Positions 30,214-38,572 of a stretch of 64,000 bases of DNA are shown here, in pieces. The position numbers and the translations under genes were made by a program. The notes under the pieces were generated by a model that was given only the letters and a program-made list of their open reading frames with translations, was not told the origin of the DNA and made no database searches. The stretch is taken from assembly GCA_026415505.1 (NCBI GenBank), contig JAOAGY010000032.1, positions 230,159 through 294,158 of the forward strand, written 5' to 3'. Source of the stretch: Chlorobiota bacterium. GTDB lineage: Bacteria; Bacteroidota; Ignavibacteria; Kapaibacteriales; NICIL-2. The first letter of the stretch is position 1. Each line of letters starts with the position of its first letter.

Positions 30214-30242
30214 TACATCGTCCTCAGCAGCAACAGAAGACG

Positions 30243-31133
30243 ATGATTTCCGCAATCGAGCAATTCGAGCAGTATTTGCGTTTCGAGAAAGGAGCAGCCG
30301 AACAAACGATTGCTGCATATTGCCACGACGTTCGGCAATATTTGGCATTCGTCATCGGTAGTGGAGAGCGTGATATTGCATCGCTCGGCGAAGATGATGT
30401 CGTGCGTTTTCTCAATTCCCTCACCGAAATGGGAATATCGGCTCGTTCGGTCGCGAGGTATTTCAGCGCCGTTCGTCATTTTCATCGCTTCGCACTCGAC
30501 TACGGACTCAGCTCGACTGACCCAACCGAACTGCTTCGGACACCGTCGTTCGAAAAGACACTCCCCGATGTTCTTACAGTCGAGCAGGTCGTAAGGCTCA
30601 TCGAGGCGACCGATACGAACACCCCGATTGGCATTCGAGACCGTGCAGTATTGGAAGTGCTCTATGGATGCGGGCTTCGAGTCGGCGAAGTATGCAGGTT
30701 GCGATCGGTGGATATTGCTTTCGACCATCGCCTTGTTCGTGTTTTGGGCAAAGGGTCGAAAGAACGCATCGTACCCATTGGCAATGTCGCAATCGAATGG
30801 GTCAGGACATATCTCCAGCATGCGTATCCACTGCTCCGTAAATCACCGAAAGAACCGACGGCACTGTTTCTCTCCAACCGTGGTGCTCCGCTCAACAGGA
30901 TGACGGTCTGGCTGATCGTTCGAGCAGCGGCTCGCCGTGCAGGACTGAACGCCCACATCACACCACACACACTGCGACATTGTTTCGCGACGCATTTGAT
31001 CGAAGCGGGAGCGGACCTCCGCGCAGTTCAAGAGATGCTCGGTCACGCCGATATTTCGACTACGCAGATCTACTTGCACCTCGATCGGCTCTATCTCAGC
31101 GAGGTGCATCGGCGATGCCATCCGCGTTGGTGA
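30243..31133 (+). CDS. xerD: Tyrosine recombinase XerD/XerC
   Basis: 296-residue site-specific recombinase with the N-terminal SAM-like DNA-binding domain (1-100) and a C-terminal catalytic domain. Catalytic residues are in order: Arg in YGCGLRVGEVCRL, Lys in GKGSKERIVPIG, the HxxR box HTLRHCFATHLIEAG, His in LGHADISTTQIYLH and the nucleophile Tyr six residues on. Chromosomal Xer proteins resolve dimers at dif with FtsK (2350-4833). I see no attachment site or cargo genes, so it looks like a housekeeping rather than mobile-element integrase. XerC versus XerD cannot be told apart here. Confidence 0.93.
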   Translation: MISAIEQFEQYLRFEKGAAEQTIAAYCHDVRQYLAFVIGSGERDIASLGEDDVVRFLNSLTEMGISARSVARYFSAVRHFHRFALDYGLSSTDPTELLRTPSFEKTLPDVLTVEQVVRLIEATDTNTPIGIRDRAVLEVLYGCGLRVGEVCRLRSVDIAFDHRLVRVLGKGSKERIVPIGNVAIEWVRTYLQHAYPLLRKSPKEPTALFLSNRGAPLNRMTVWLIVRAAARRAGLNAHITPHTLRHCFATHLIEAGADLRAVQEMLGHADISTTQIYLHLDRLYLSEVHRRCHPRW

Positions 31134-31152
31134 CATCTACGCCCTACGGACA

Positions 31153-32550
31153 ATGTTTTGCAGAACAATACCACCCACAGAATGTTGGGTAGCGAAAAAG
31201 CATTCTTCTGTCCCCTTACAGGCGACGTGGGAAGCAACCATCGCGTTCGTTGCCCAAGTCCTGCTCGTATTCTCCATAGTATCAGTTTGCTTTGCCGATC
31301 AGCATTCATCGGACGACCGCAGCATCGAACAACACATCGCAGCATACCATGTGGCGTCGGATTACGCCACGCCCTCGATAGGGTTCGTGAAGTTCGGCAT
31401 TGACAACTTGCTCGAACTTCGACTGGAACCACTGCGCAAAATGCGTATTGCACTCGTTTGCAATACTGCGAGCCGCACACGTTTTGCACGCGAGACACTC
31501 GGCGAGATACGTTCGGATTCGACGATCGAGATCAGCGCAATCTTGGTGCCTGAACATGGATACACGTGCCGCATACCAGCAGGCATCAGTAATCCCGAAA
31601 CGACACTCTGCGGAGTACCGGTGTATGTGCTTACGGGCGCGCAGCGTCGCCCCACCCGAGAAATGCTTCGGAGCTGCGATGCGGTAGTTATTGACCTTCA
31701 AGATGTCGGGATACGTCCGTATGCTACCGTAGCGACGCTTTACTGGATACTCGACGCGTGTGCAGAGTACGGAATCCGGGTTTACGTACTCGATCGCCCC
31801 AATCCATTGGGTGGCACAATCGTTGACGGACCGCTTCCCGACACTACGCTCAGGCAAACAGCATTTACAATTGTACCAATCCCGTATATCCATGGCATGA
31901 CGATCGGTGAGCTGGCTTTGATGATCAATCACGAAGGGTGGCTCACAGCCGATCCGGGAACAGGGATACCGCGTCAATGTCGTTTGAACATTGTCAAGAT
32001 GCGGCGGTGGAAGCGCACGCTGACATGGGAAAACCTTCGGTGCCAGTGGGTGCCTACTTCGCCCAACGTGCCGTCGCCAGCAGCGATTCGAGGTATGGCG
32101 CTCGTCGGTCTCATCGGGGAAACCGACGTTGTCAGCATCGGGATCGGTACGGACACACCATTTCAGGTCATCGGTGCACCGGATTTCAACGAGGAAGTTA
32201 TTGGCGCTCTCGCCAGCCTACTTGCGCAATATTCGATTCGGACACATCCGGTAGAATTCACTCCGAAGTTCGGTCAATTTGCAGGGCAGTCATGCCGCGG
32301 TATTGCAATCGAAACGGATCCATCTGCTCAATTGCCCTACTATTCTATCGCCTGCAGTTTGTTGGCTGAGCTGGCTAAATCGTACCCTCCGTTCCTCGAT
32401 AAAATCAATGATGCGAAGTGTCGCCAACGGCTCGCAGCTATCACAGGCGACCCGACAATCGGTACGCCCGGCAGTGACTGCTACGTTCGTCGAAATATCG
32501 CAAGCGAACGATTTATCTCGTTACGTAAGCGATACCTTCTCTACCCCTAA
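31153..32550 (+). CDS. Exo-beta-N-acetylmuramidase NamZ-like (DUF1343), exported
   Basis: 465 residues. A hydrophobic segment around residues 29-49 (FVAQVLLVFSIVSVCFA) looks like a signal sequence on a long N-region. The DUF1343 pattern follows: GIDNLLELR, MRIALVCNTASRTRF, ILVPEHGYTCR, PVYVLTGAQRRPT, VIDLQDVGIRPYA, VYVLDRPNPLGG, VDGPLPDT, IPYIHGMTIGELALMIN and VGLIGETDVVSIGIGTDTPF. Characterised NamZ enzymes remove terminal MurNAc from peptidoglycan fragments. The first 28 residues have no SD-like site upstream, so the start is tentative. It lies 19 nt after xerD and ends in a 4-nt tail-to-tail overlap with the glycosidase gene. Confidence 0.88.
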   Translation: MFCRTIPPTECWVAKKHSSVPLQATWEATIAFVAQVLLVFSIVSVCFADQHSSDDRSIEQHIAAYHVASDYATPSIGFVKFGIDNLLELRLEPLRKMRIALVCNTASRTRFARETLGEIRSDSTIEISAILVPEHGYTCRIPAGISNPETTLCGVPVYVLTGAQRRPTREMLRSCDAVVIDLQDVGIRPYATVATLYWILDACAEYGIRVYVLDRPNPLGGTIVDGPLPDTTLRQTAFTIVPIPYIHGMTIGELALMINHEGWLTADPGTGIPRQCRLNIVKMRRWKRTLTWENLRCQWVPTSPNVPSPAAIRGMALVGLIGETDVVSIGIGTDTPFQVIGAPDFNEEVIGALASLLAQYSIRTHPVEFTPKFGQFAGQSCRGIAIETDPSAQLPYYSIACSLLAELAKSYPPFLDKINDAKCRQRLAAITGDPTIGTPGSDCYVRRNIASERFISLRKRYLLYP

Positions 32551-34025
32551 CGGATAGCGTGCCGTCGGCGCCAGATGACGATCGCATTGGCAACTGGTCG
32601 TCGCCATTGTGCAGCCGGTGGTGCGACACACCGTTTACCGACGACCATCGCTGCCGAACCTCCACCGTCGAGGTTGATCGCCTGATAGGCACCGAATCGC
32701 CTCATGAACTGTGCAAGCTCGCGAAGAGACATTCCCACCGATTGCCCTGGGGATAACTCGACGGTGACCAAATAGAGAACCGATTGTATCACATCGGTCC
32801 CGATGGCGCTCCGTGCCAAACGCAGTTCGACAAATGCGCTGTTACGCGTGGTAGTGTCTTCGAGCGTTGGTACAATCGAACCATTACGAACGAGCACAGG
32901 GGTGCCACTCACGGCGAAATGAAACTCCAGCGAGTCGTGGTATTTCGTTCTCAGTACCAACGCGACCGTATCGCCGACGTTGATCGTCTGTGCCAGTGCG
33001 TTGTCGAGTGGATAACTCACAACGCATCCTCGCAGTGGAACTTCGACAGCGCCGCTGTCTCGCTTATCGAGAACCACACATGGGATCGGTTGATTGACCG
33101 ATGGTGAACGAAGGTAGCGCAGGAGGACTTTCCCGCGTTGTCTTTCTACGAGCCACTCGTTGCGCAGCATCTGAGAAATTCGGCGGAGCGAATCAGCACC
33201 TGGGCGAACATCGAGCGAGTCACCACTGGTTGTTATTCGATCGGGTAGATCGAAGGTGCTGTCGAGCAGAACGTGCGATGCGATGCTGTCGCCGACGAAG
33301 CGGTTGTACAGTGTAAGACCACCCAGCGAGGGACGATTGACCGATGAGATCGGAAATACAGAACCCGATGGTACCCGCAACGAGATGTCAACGACTGCCG
33401 AATCCAACCAGGGACGATAGCGACGATCGAGCCACAGCGCGTACCATGGAACTGGTGTCCGAGCGACGATCTCTCCCCCGCCGACACTGACACCCAGCGG
33501 GAAACGCGTACCAGCACTCCAGAAGCTGCCGTTTATTGCAGCGAGTACATCTTTGTTTTGACTCGAGTCGAGCCGCTGAGCTATCGAAGGAACGGTTTCC
33601 AGTGAGCCGACACGATCTTTAGCTTGTACCAGCTCGATCGTATAGCGCGGATTGCGGACGACGCACGTGATGGTGTGAGCAATTGCATGGGCAGAGTCGG
33701 CAAGGAGGACATCGAGTTTTCGATATATCACGCCGGGGACGAGCAGCGTATCGTAAAGGATCGTCATCGAACGAATGGTCTGCGACGAGGGAGACCTTGT
33801 GGCTGACGAGCGACGCTTACGAGGCTTCCGTTTAGCCATCTGTCGCCGTTGTGCTCGTTTCCTTTGCTGTGACACCGTGCGGGACGATTTCGGCTGCGAC
33901 CGCTGCAATACAACCGTTGCTAACGGTAGTGGCGATACACTACCAGCTTCTCTCGGGCAATCGGCATGCGTGGACTCGATTGCTATGGCAATGCAAAGGA
34001 GTCGTAGCAGAACGCGTACTCTCAC
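32547..34025 (-). CDS. Exported phosphodiester glycosidase (NAGPA/DUF2233 domain)
   Basis: 492 residues from a GTG at 34025; an ATG frame opens further upstream inside the next gene, but the GTG start gives a signal peptide (VRVLLRLLCIAIAIESTHA). Residues about 40-80 are a strikingly basic Arg/Lys/Ser linker (QRKRAQRRQMAKRKPRKRR). The C-terminal half has the phosphodiester-glycosidase signatures AAINGSFW near 165, LGVSVGGGEIV and YQAINLDGGGSAAMVV near 460. Family members split sugar-1-phosphodiesters such as GlcNAc-1-P-mannose in animals; bacterial substrates are mostly unknown. It converges with the namZ-like gene, so a wall or glycan role is possible. Confidence 0.8.
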   Translation of the reverse strand: MRVRVLLRLLCIAIAIESTHADCPREAGSVSPLPLATVVLQRSQPKSSRTVSQQRKRAQRRQMAKRKPRKRRSSATRSPSSQTIRSMTILYDTLLVPGVIYRKLDVLLADSAHAIAHTITCVVRNPRYTIELVQAKDRVGSLETVPSIAQRLDSSQNKDVLAAINGSFWSAGTRFPLGVSVGGGEIVARTPVPWYALWLDRRYRPWLDSAVVDISLRVPSGSVFPISSVNRPSLGGLTLYNRFVGDSIASHVLLDSTFDLPDRITTSGDSLDVRPGADSLRRISQMLRNEWLVERQRGKVLLRYLRSPSVNQPIPCVVLDKRDSGAVEVPLRGCVVSYPLDNALAQTINVGDTVALVLRTKYHDSLEFHFAVSGTPVLVRNGSIVPTLEDTTTRNSAFVELRLARSAIGTDVIQSVLYLVTVELSPGQSVGMSLRELAQFMRRFGAYQAINLDGGGSAAMVVGKRCVAPPAAQWRRPVANAIVIWRRRHAIR

Positions 34026-34068
34026 TGGATTCGCAGTGGTGAAATAGTTGGACCCGACTGGATTTCGA

Positions 34069-34584
34069 TCAGCGCATTCTGATAGCTGATCGAAACGATG
34101 CGCAAAGGTAGCGAAGTTGCTCGCTTCTATCGAGCTGTGGGAATCGGCGTTGTTGCCACCAATACTCGCCGATAGCATTCCCTACAAGGAAGTACAATCC
34201 GCTCCACGATGAGATGGCGACAAAATAATCCCCCGGAACATCGCCGATGAGTGCGTAAAGACTGAGGACGAAAATTGCCAATCCAACAATTATGCGTTCC
34301 GATGCATCGAGTAGTGAGACAATGCGTCGAGATTGCCATGTTCGGCGTTGTTGCCGCATGAGGGACAATTGCATTCCTACCGATGTAGAAAGCACCGCAA
34401 CGACGATGTAAAACCACTGCAGACGTGGCACAGCGTAGTATCCGACAATAACGCCCATGAACCCGCCGGTGACAGTGTACATCAGCCATCGCTGCCGCTG
34501 AAGGCGCTCAATCTGGTCACGGTGGTGTTTGTTCGACACAGGCTGTTTCGCACTTGCTGCTGTCACTGTCGAGCTCGAGGACAT
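34069..34584 (-). CDS. Four-helix membrane protein of unknown function
   Basis: 171 residues from the ATG at 34584. The N-terminal 35 residues are polar and basic (KHHRDQIERLQRQRW). Four hydrophobic helices follow: two in the first half (MYTVTGGFMGVIVGYYAV; FYIVVAVLSTSVGMQLSL), then IIVGLAIFVLSLYALIGDV and FVAISSWSGLYFLVGNAIGEY, ending in a cytosolic basic tail. I do not recognise the family. Earlier start codons exist but lie beyond the divergent crotonase start. It is 43 nt upstream of the phosphodiester glycosidase on the same strand and may be co-transcribed with it. Confidence 0.65.
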   Translation of the reverse strand: MSSSSTVTAASAKQPVSNKHHRDQIERLQRQRWLMYTVTGGFMGVIVGYYAVPRLQWFYIVVAVLSTSVGMQLSLMRQQRRTWQSRRIVSLLDASERIIVGLAIFVLSLYALIGDVPGDYFVAISSWSGLYFLVGNAIGEYWWQQRRFPQLDRSEQLRYLCASFRSAIRMR

Positions 34585-34645
34585 CTTTTGCTGCAGATAT
34601 GCTACGTGCACAATTCGATGCCGGCAGGCACGCTCCAAAATCGAG

Positions 34646-34653
34646 TATCTTTG
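34646..34653 (+). promoter_or_regulatory. Putative -7 element TATCTTTG upstream of crotonase gene
   Basis: TATCTTTG in the 106-bp divergent gap, 37 bp before the crotonase ATG at 34691. It is identical to the octamers at 26389-26396 (plus) and 61059-61066 (minus), and matches TAnnTTTG. No convincing -33 partner is present. Confidence 0.45.
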
Positions 34654-34690
34654 TGGTAGCAAGCAATCGGTAGAATTCCGGATTTTTTCG

Positions 34691-35461
34691 ATGCAAACAT
34701 TTTCTACACTTTCCCTACAGACGCTCGACGCAACATTGCTCATCCAGCTCAATCGCCCTGACAAGCTCAATGCACTCAATGGCACGATGCTCGAAGAATT
34801 GGAGGCGATATTTACCGACCGCCAACTCATCGCATCCCATCGCTCTATTGTCATCACCGGAGTTGGCAAAGCATTCGCTGCAGGAGCTGACATCGCCGAG
34901 CTATCCGAATGCACCGAAGCAACTGGCGAAGCGTTTTCTCGTCGAGGACAGCGTGTGTTTCAGCTCATCGAAGCGTGTCCCATCCCGGTCGTCGCTGCTG
35001 TCAATGGGTACGCTCTCGGTGGTGGGTGCGAGCTGGCGTTGGCGTGCCATCTTCGTTTTGCTTCGACAAAGGCAGTGTTCGGACAACCTGAAGTGAAACT
35101 CGGTATCATCCCCGGTTATGGAGCTACTCAACGTCTTGTGCGGCTTGTAGGGATCGCTCACGCCCTCGAACTCATGCTGACAGGCGAACACATCTCCGCC
35201 GAGCGTGCACTCGCCATTGGGCTTGTCAATCGTCTCGTCGATGCGGCGTCGTTGCTCGATGACACGGTTGCATTCTGTACCAAGATTGCCCAGCTTCCGC
35301 GCCGAGCTATTGAAAGCATCATTCACTGCGCTTATAGTGCCTCACCGCTTAGCTTCGATACAGAAGCTCGACAGTTCGCTACGTTGTGTGGGACAGAAGA
35401 CTTCCGTGAAGGCACCCGCGCATTCCTCGAAAAGCGGACACCGAATTTCCGCGGACAGTAA
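34691..35461 (+). CDS. Enoyl-CoA hydratase
   Basis: 256-residue crotonase with both hydratase glutamates (GYALGGGCELALACH and FGQPEVKLGIIPGYG), the oxyanion segment FAAGADIAELSE and the C-terminus FLEKRTPNFRGQ. It is the third crotonase in the window and a paralogue of the one at 26426. The ATG at 34691 gives the usual length; the open frame upstream is polar and does not resemble the family. Its TAA overlaps the waaA ATG by one base (TAATG), so a catabolic enzyme and a Kdo transferase are translationally linked. Confidence 0.93.
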   Translation: MQTFSTLSLQTLDATLLIQLNRPDKLNALNGTMLEELEAIFTDRQLIASHRSIVITGVGKAFAAGADIAELSECTEATGEAFSRRGQRVFQLIEACPIPVVAAVNGYALGGGCELALACHLRFASTKAVFGQPEVKLGIIPGYGATQRLVRLVGIAHALELMLTGEHISAERALAIGLVNRLVDAASLLDDTVAFCTKIAQLPRRAIESIIHCAYSASPLSFDTEARQFATLCGTEDFREGTRAFLEKRTPNFRGQ

Positions 35462-36741
35462 TGTGCAGAGTCTGGGACATTGTTTACAATCTCATCGTCC
35501 TTCCGCTATTGGTTGTCGCTTCCCGATTGGGAGCGTTGGTATCGCCGAAGATTCGGCAACGGCAACGATTACTTCGACAACAACGCATCGTCCAAGCTGA
35601 AAGGAAACACCACGGTGTACGAACCTTTTGGTTCCATGCCGCCTCGATGGGTGAATTGGAACAGATCAAGCCGCTCATTCGGCTGTGTCGAAGTCGCTAC
35701 AATGCATCGAAGATTGTGGTTAGCGTATTCTCGCTGTCGGCATATCGAGAGCACCCCGATATTTCGTACGACACTTTTCTACTCCTTCCACACGATGGCA
35801 GGCTGGCTGTGGAGCGGTTTCTCGATTCGGTACAGCCGGACGTGGCAATCATTTCTCGGTATGATGTATGGTGGAATCTAACCCGGCTACTTCATCGCCG
35901 AGGCATCCCGATAATCATCGTCAATGCGACATACCCATCATCGCCTCTGCTGCAGCGGCTACGCGGGTATCTCCGCTGCTTGTTCGATCGGGCACAAATC
36001 ATCGTTGCACGTTCCGAGCGTCATGCCGCACACTTTGCACAACTCGGCATCCATAGTCGAATCGTTACGCTGCCTGATACACGAATTGACCAGGTACTTT
36101 ACAGACTCGAGCACACCCAAAGTGACAATTTCGATTTTCTCGATCACGATCGTTTCCGACTCGTTCTGGGGAGCACATGGGGACCGGATGAATCGCTATG
36201 GCAGCAGCTTTGGGCTGCACTGCCAACCAGCATAACCGAACGAATTCAGCTTATCATTGTTCCTCACGAACCGACGCCGTCACATTGTGCACAATTGCTC
36301 AGGTGCTTTGTGGGATCAATCCTCTTGAGTGAGTGCACCGATCATGCCAAGAAGCCATCTGTAGTGATTGTCGATAAAATCGGGCTGCTCACCTCCCTGT
36401 ACCGATATGCATCTGCCGCTTATGTTGGTGGTGGTTTTGGACGGGGCGTACACAGCTTACTCGAAGTTGCCGTTGCTGGAATACCCGTGTCGTGTGGGCC
36501 GCGCATCGAACGGAGCGAAGATGCGCTGGAATTATTCGATGCTGGTGTGCTCGATGTAATTTCCGATGTTCACGATGCGAGAGCGTGGCTTTCCGCTGTG
36601 ATGAATGATCGCAATTTTAGCGAGCGTGCGCGTGTATATCGGCAACGGCTGCTCGAACACGGCAATGTCAGCGAAGCCGTACTGGCGTTGATTGAGCAGC
36701 TTCTCGGAGTCGCGACGAGTTCCACCGCCGGACGACGATAA
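35461..36741 (+). CDS. waaA: 3-deoxy-D-manno-octulosonic acid transferase
   Basis: 426-residue GT30 glycosyltransferase that moves Kdo from CMP-Kdo to lipid A precursor. An N-terminal membrane anchor (VYNLIVLPLLVVASRL) is followed by WFHAASMGELEQIKPLI with the catalytic Glu, a nucleotide-sugar domain with VLGSTWGPDESLW and IIVPHEPTPSH, and the family segments AAYVGGGFGRGVHSLLEVAVAGIPVSCGP, here a few residues short of the usual AxxPV form. Length is typical. It follows the crotonase with a TAATG junction and overlaps lgt tail to tail by 74 nt. Confidence 0.94.
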   Translation: MCRVWDIVYNLIVLPLLVVASRLGALVSPKIRQRQRLLRQQRIVQAERKHHGVRTFWFHAASMGELEQIKPLIRLCRSRYNASKIVVSVFSLSAYREHPDISYDTFLLLPHDGRLAVERFLDSVQPDVAIISRYDVWWNLTRLLHRRGIPIIIVNATYPSSPLLQRLRGYLRCLFDRAQIIVARSERHAAHFAQLGIHSRIVTLPDTRIDQVLYRLEHTQSDNFDFLDHDRFRLVLGSTWGPDESLWQQLWAALPTSITERIQLIIVPHEPTPSHCAQLLRCFVGSILLSECTDHAKKPSVVIVDKIGLLTSLYRYASAAYVGGGFGRGVHSLLEVAVAGIPVSCGPRIERSEDALELFDAGVLDVISDVHDARAWLSAVMNDRNFSERARVYRQRLLEHGNVSEAVLALIEQLLGVATSSTAGRR

Positions 36742-37522
36742 CGATACCAGCAACAATCATTCCCATCGAAACCCACTGCGCCTGCGACAGCCCCAGATAC
36801 AACGGATTCAGCCGAAGAAACTCGACCAAAAAACGTTCCATGCCTGCAAGTATCAAATACAGCCCGAACAGCCATCCCTCCTGATGAGTCGACCGCTGTT
36901 GCAAGCGATACAGCACGAAGAAAATCCCTATCGCAGCAAGCGTTTCATAAATCGGAGTCGGATGTACTTTGATGTCGTACGGTACAGGTTCGTTGGGAAA
37001 AAGCTCTTTGTATTTCTGGCTTAGTTCCACATTGATTGACGACAAAGTGGGCACAGTGCCGTTGGGGTAGCTCATTGCCCATGGGAGTTTGCTGGGTATG
37101 CCATAATCGCCATCGCCAGCTAACTGACATCCGATTCTGCCAATGCCATACGCCAGAATCAATGCTGGAGCGAGTGCATCGCCTAATGCGAAAAATCGGA
37201 CGCCTCGCATTCGAGCATAGAAGCCGACAGCGATTGTGGCAATGATCAACCCACCGTGGAAGGTCAAACCTTCCCCGCTAAAGACTGCCGAAAGTGGATC
37301 GCGGAGAAAGAGTTCTGGATACTCGAACAAGTGGAAGAGCTTCGCACCAATTAGTCCTGCCACTAAAGCGATGATCGTGACATTCGAAACGAATCGTTCA
37401 TCCCAGCCGCGTTTTCGTGCCTGGCGAGTAAAGAGCCAATTAGCGGTGAGAAATGCTATTGCCATCATCAGACCGAAGCCATAAACCGGCACTGGACCGA
37501 TGTGGAAAAGGATAGGACGCAT
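36668..37522 (-). CDS. lgt: Prolipoprotein diacylglyceryl transferase
   Basis: 284-residue inner-membrane enzyme that attaches diacylglycerol from phosphatidylglycerol to the lipobox Cys of prolipoproteins. Visible: MRPILFHIGPVPVYGFGLM at the N-terminus, GLTFHGGLIIA with the conserved His, YGIGRIGCQLAGDGDYG (Lgt signature), HPTPIYE and QEGWLFGLYLILAGMERFLVEFLR with the conserved Arg. About seven helices are visible. The ATG at 37522 is preferred to one ten codons upstream because the family begins there. Its 3' end overlaps waaA by 74 nt on the opposite strand. Confidence 0.95.
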   Translation of the reverse strand: MRPILFHIGPVPVYGFGLMMAIAFLTANWLFTRQARKRGWDERFVSNVTIIALVAGLIGAKLFHLFEYPELFLRDPLSAVFSGEGLTFHGGLIIATIAVGFYARMRGVRFFALGDALAPALILAYGIGRIGCQLAGDGDYGIPSKLPWAMSYPNGTVPTLSSINVELSQKYKELFPNEPVPYDIKVHPTPIYETLAAIGIFFVLYRLQQRSTHQEGWLFGLYLILAGMERFLVEFLRLNPLYLGLSQAQWVSMGMIVAGIVIVVRRWNSSRLREAAQSTPVRLR

Positions 37523-37576
37523 ACTCTGAGCCGTTCGATTGTATCCTAACAAATCTACGGCAGAGTACGCCGTTGC

Positions 37577-38446
37577 TCAGTTGGAGGTCAGTGCTGCAAT
37601 CAATGCCTGTGCACTGCCAAGTTCTCCTTCCAGTTCATGGCTCAGTGAATCTGACGATTGCAGAACGTTTGCTGGCGCCACTGCCGAAAACCGTTGCCAC
37701 CAATAGTTCAGTTCATCTCGCAAGTCACCGGTTTCTCCAATACCGTACCCCATTGTTTCGGCGTACAGGTCCGCAAGTCGCACGACGACCAATAGCGCAG
37801 AGATGTCTTCGATCGAACACGTCCGATCGTGATGCAGCCGTATCATGCCCTGCACTTGAGGAGGTAGTTTCCAGATGTTCGCGATGATCTCCCCTGCTTC
37901 GGTGTGCGTTGCGCCGAAGATTTCCAATTCTGCATCGAGTTCACCCCCACCCTGAGCAATGTTCTCTTGAACAGACTTGAATCGCTGCGCATCAGCTTGC
38001 AACATTGCGAGTTTGCCGACATCGTGAACCAATCCGGATAGGAATTCCATTTCCTGGAAGTCGAGTCTCGCCTTCGTAGCAATCGCTCGCGCAAGCGCTG
38101 CGGTAACGGCTGAATGTATCCAGAACCGATCCAGAAAATCACCTGCGAGCGTACTCAGGTACACGAACTTGGAAAATATACTGACACCGAGCACGATATT
38201 GGTAACGCGTGTCATACCGATCGTCATGATCGCGTGCGAAACCGATGCGACCGGTATTCGCAAACCAAATATCGGAGAATTGGCAACGCGGACGACCTTC
38301 GACGCAATAGCGACGTCTTGTTCGATATGACGCGCCAGCATTCGAACGTCCATATCGTCGCGATCGAGCATCTGGAGGAGTTTGCTTGCAACTGTCGGCA
38401 AGGTGGCAAATTCTTGCGTTTGTTGCAGCGATTCTAAAAAATTCAT
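37577..38446 (-). CDS. HDOD-domain protein
   Basis: 289 residues, nearly all one HDOD (HD-related output) domain: TLPTVASKLLQMLDRDD, EQDVAIASKVVRVANSPIFG, VSHAIMTIGMTRVTNIVLG and FLSGLVHDVGKLAMLQAD, then HTEAGEIIANIWKLP and IRLHHD. HDOD proteins are regulatory modules in signalling and motility pathways and usually lack phosphodiesterase activity, though here an HDxGK motif and two further histidines remain. There is no receiver or diguanylate domain attached. It lies 54 nt upstream of lgt on the same strand and diverges from the surface-protein gene at 38573. Confidence 0.85.
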   Translation of the reverse strand: MNFLESLQQTQEFATLPTVASKLLQMLDRDDMDVRMLARHIEQDVAIASKVVRVANSPIFGLRIPVASVSHAIMTIGMTRVTNIVLGVSIFSKFVYLSTLAGDFLDRFWIHSAVTAALARAIATKARLDFQEMEFLSGLVHDVGKLAMLQADAQRFKSVQENIAQGGGELDAELEIFGATHTEAGEIIANIWKLPPQVQGMIRLHHDRTCSIEDISALLVVVRLADLYAETMGYGIGETGDLRDELNYWWQRFSAVAPANVLQSSDSLSHELEGELGSAQALIAALTSN

Positions 38447-38461
38447 GGGATGAAAAAAAGA

Positions 38462-38493
38462 TTTGGTTATTAGCGTTTTTCATTGTATTTTGG
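38462..38493 (+). promoter_or_regulatory. Putative Bacteroidetes-type promoter of surface-protein gene
   Basis: In an AT-rich divergent gap, TTTG (38462-38465) is followed after 20 bp by TATTTTGG (38486-38493), one mismatch from TAnnTTTG. This matches the -33/-7 spacing described for Bacteroidetes promoters. It would start a leader of about 70 nt before the ATG at 38573. Confidence 0.4.
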
Positions 38494-38563
38494 TTTGGCA
38501 ATTATTATCGTCGAGTTCATCATCAACTTGATACCATTGAGTTTGTTCAACCACATCTAAAGC

Positions 38564-38568
38564 GGAGG
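38564..38568 (+). promoter_or_regulatory. Strong Shine-Dalgarno GGAGG
   Basis: GGAGG four bases before the ATG at 38573. This is one of few textbook SD sites in the window and it fixes the start of the first surface protein. Confidence 0.7.
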
Positions 38569-38572
38569 AACC

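Noticed and set aside
30243..31133. Integrase of a mobile element
   Set aside because: There are no flanking direct repeats, adjacent tRNA, excisionase or cargo genes, and the protein looks like a standard chromosomal Xer.
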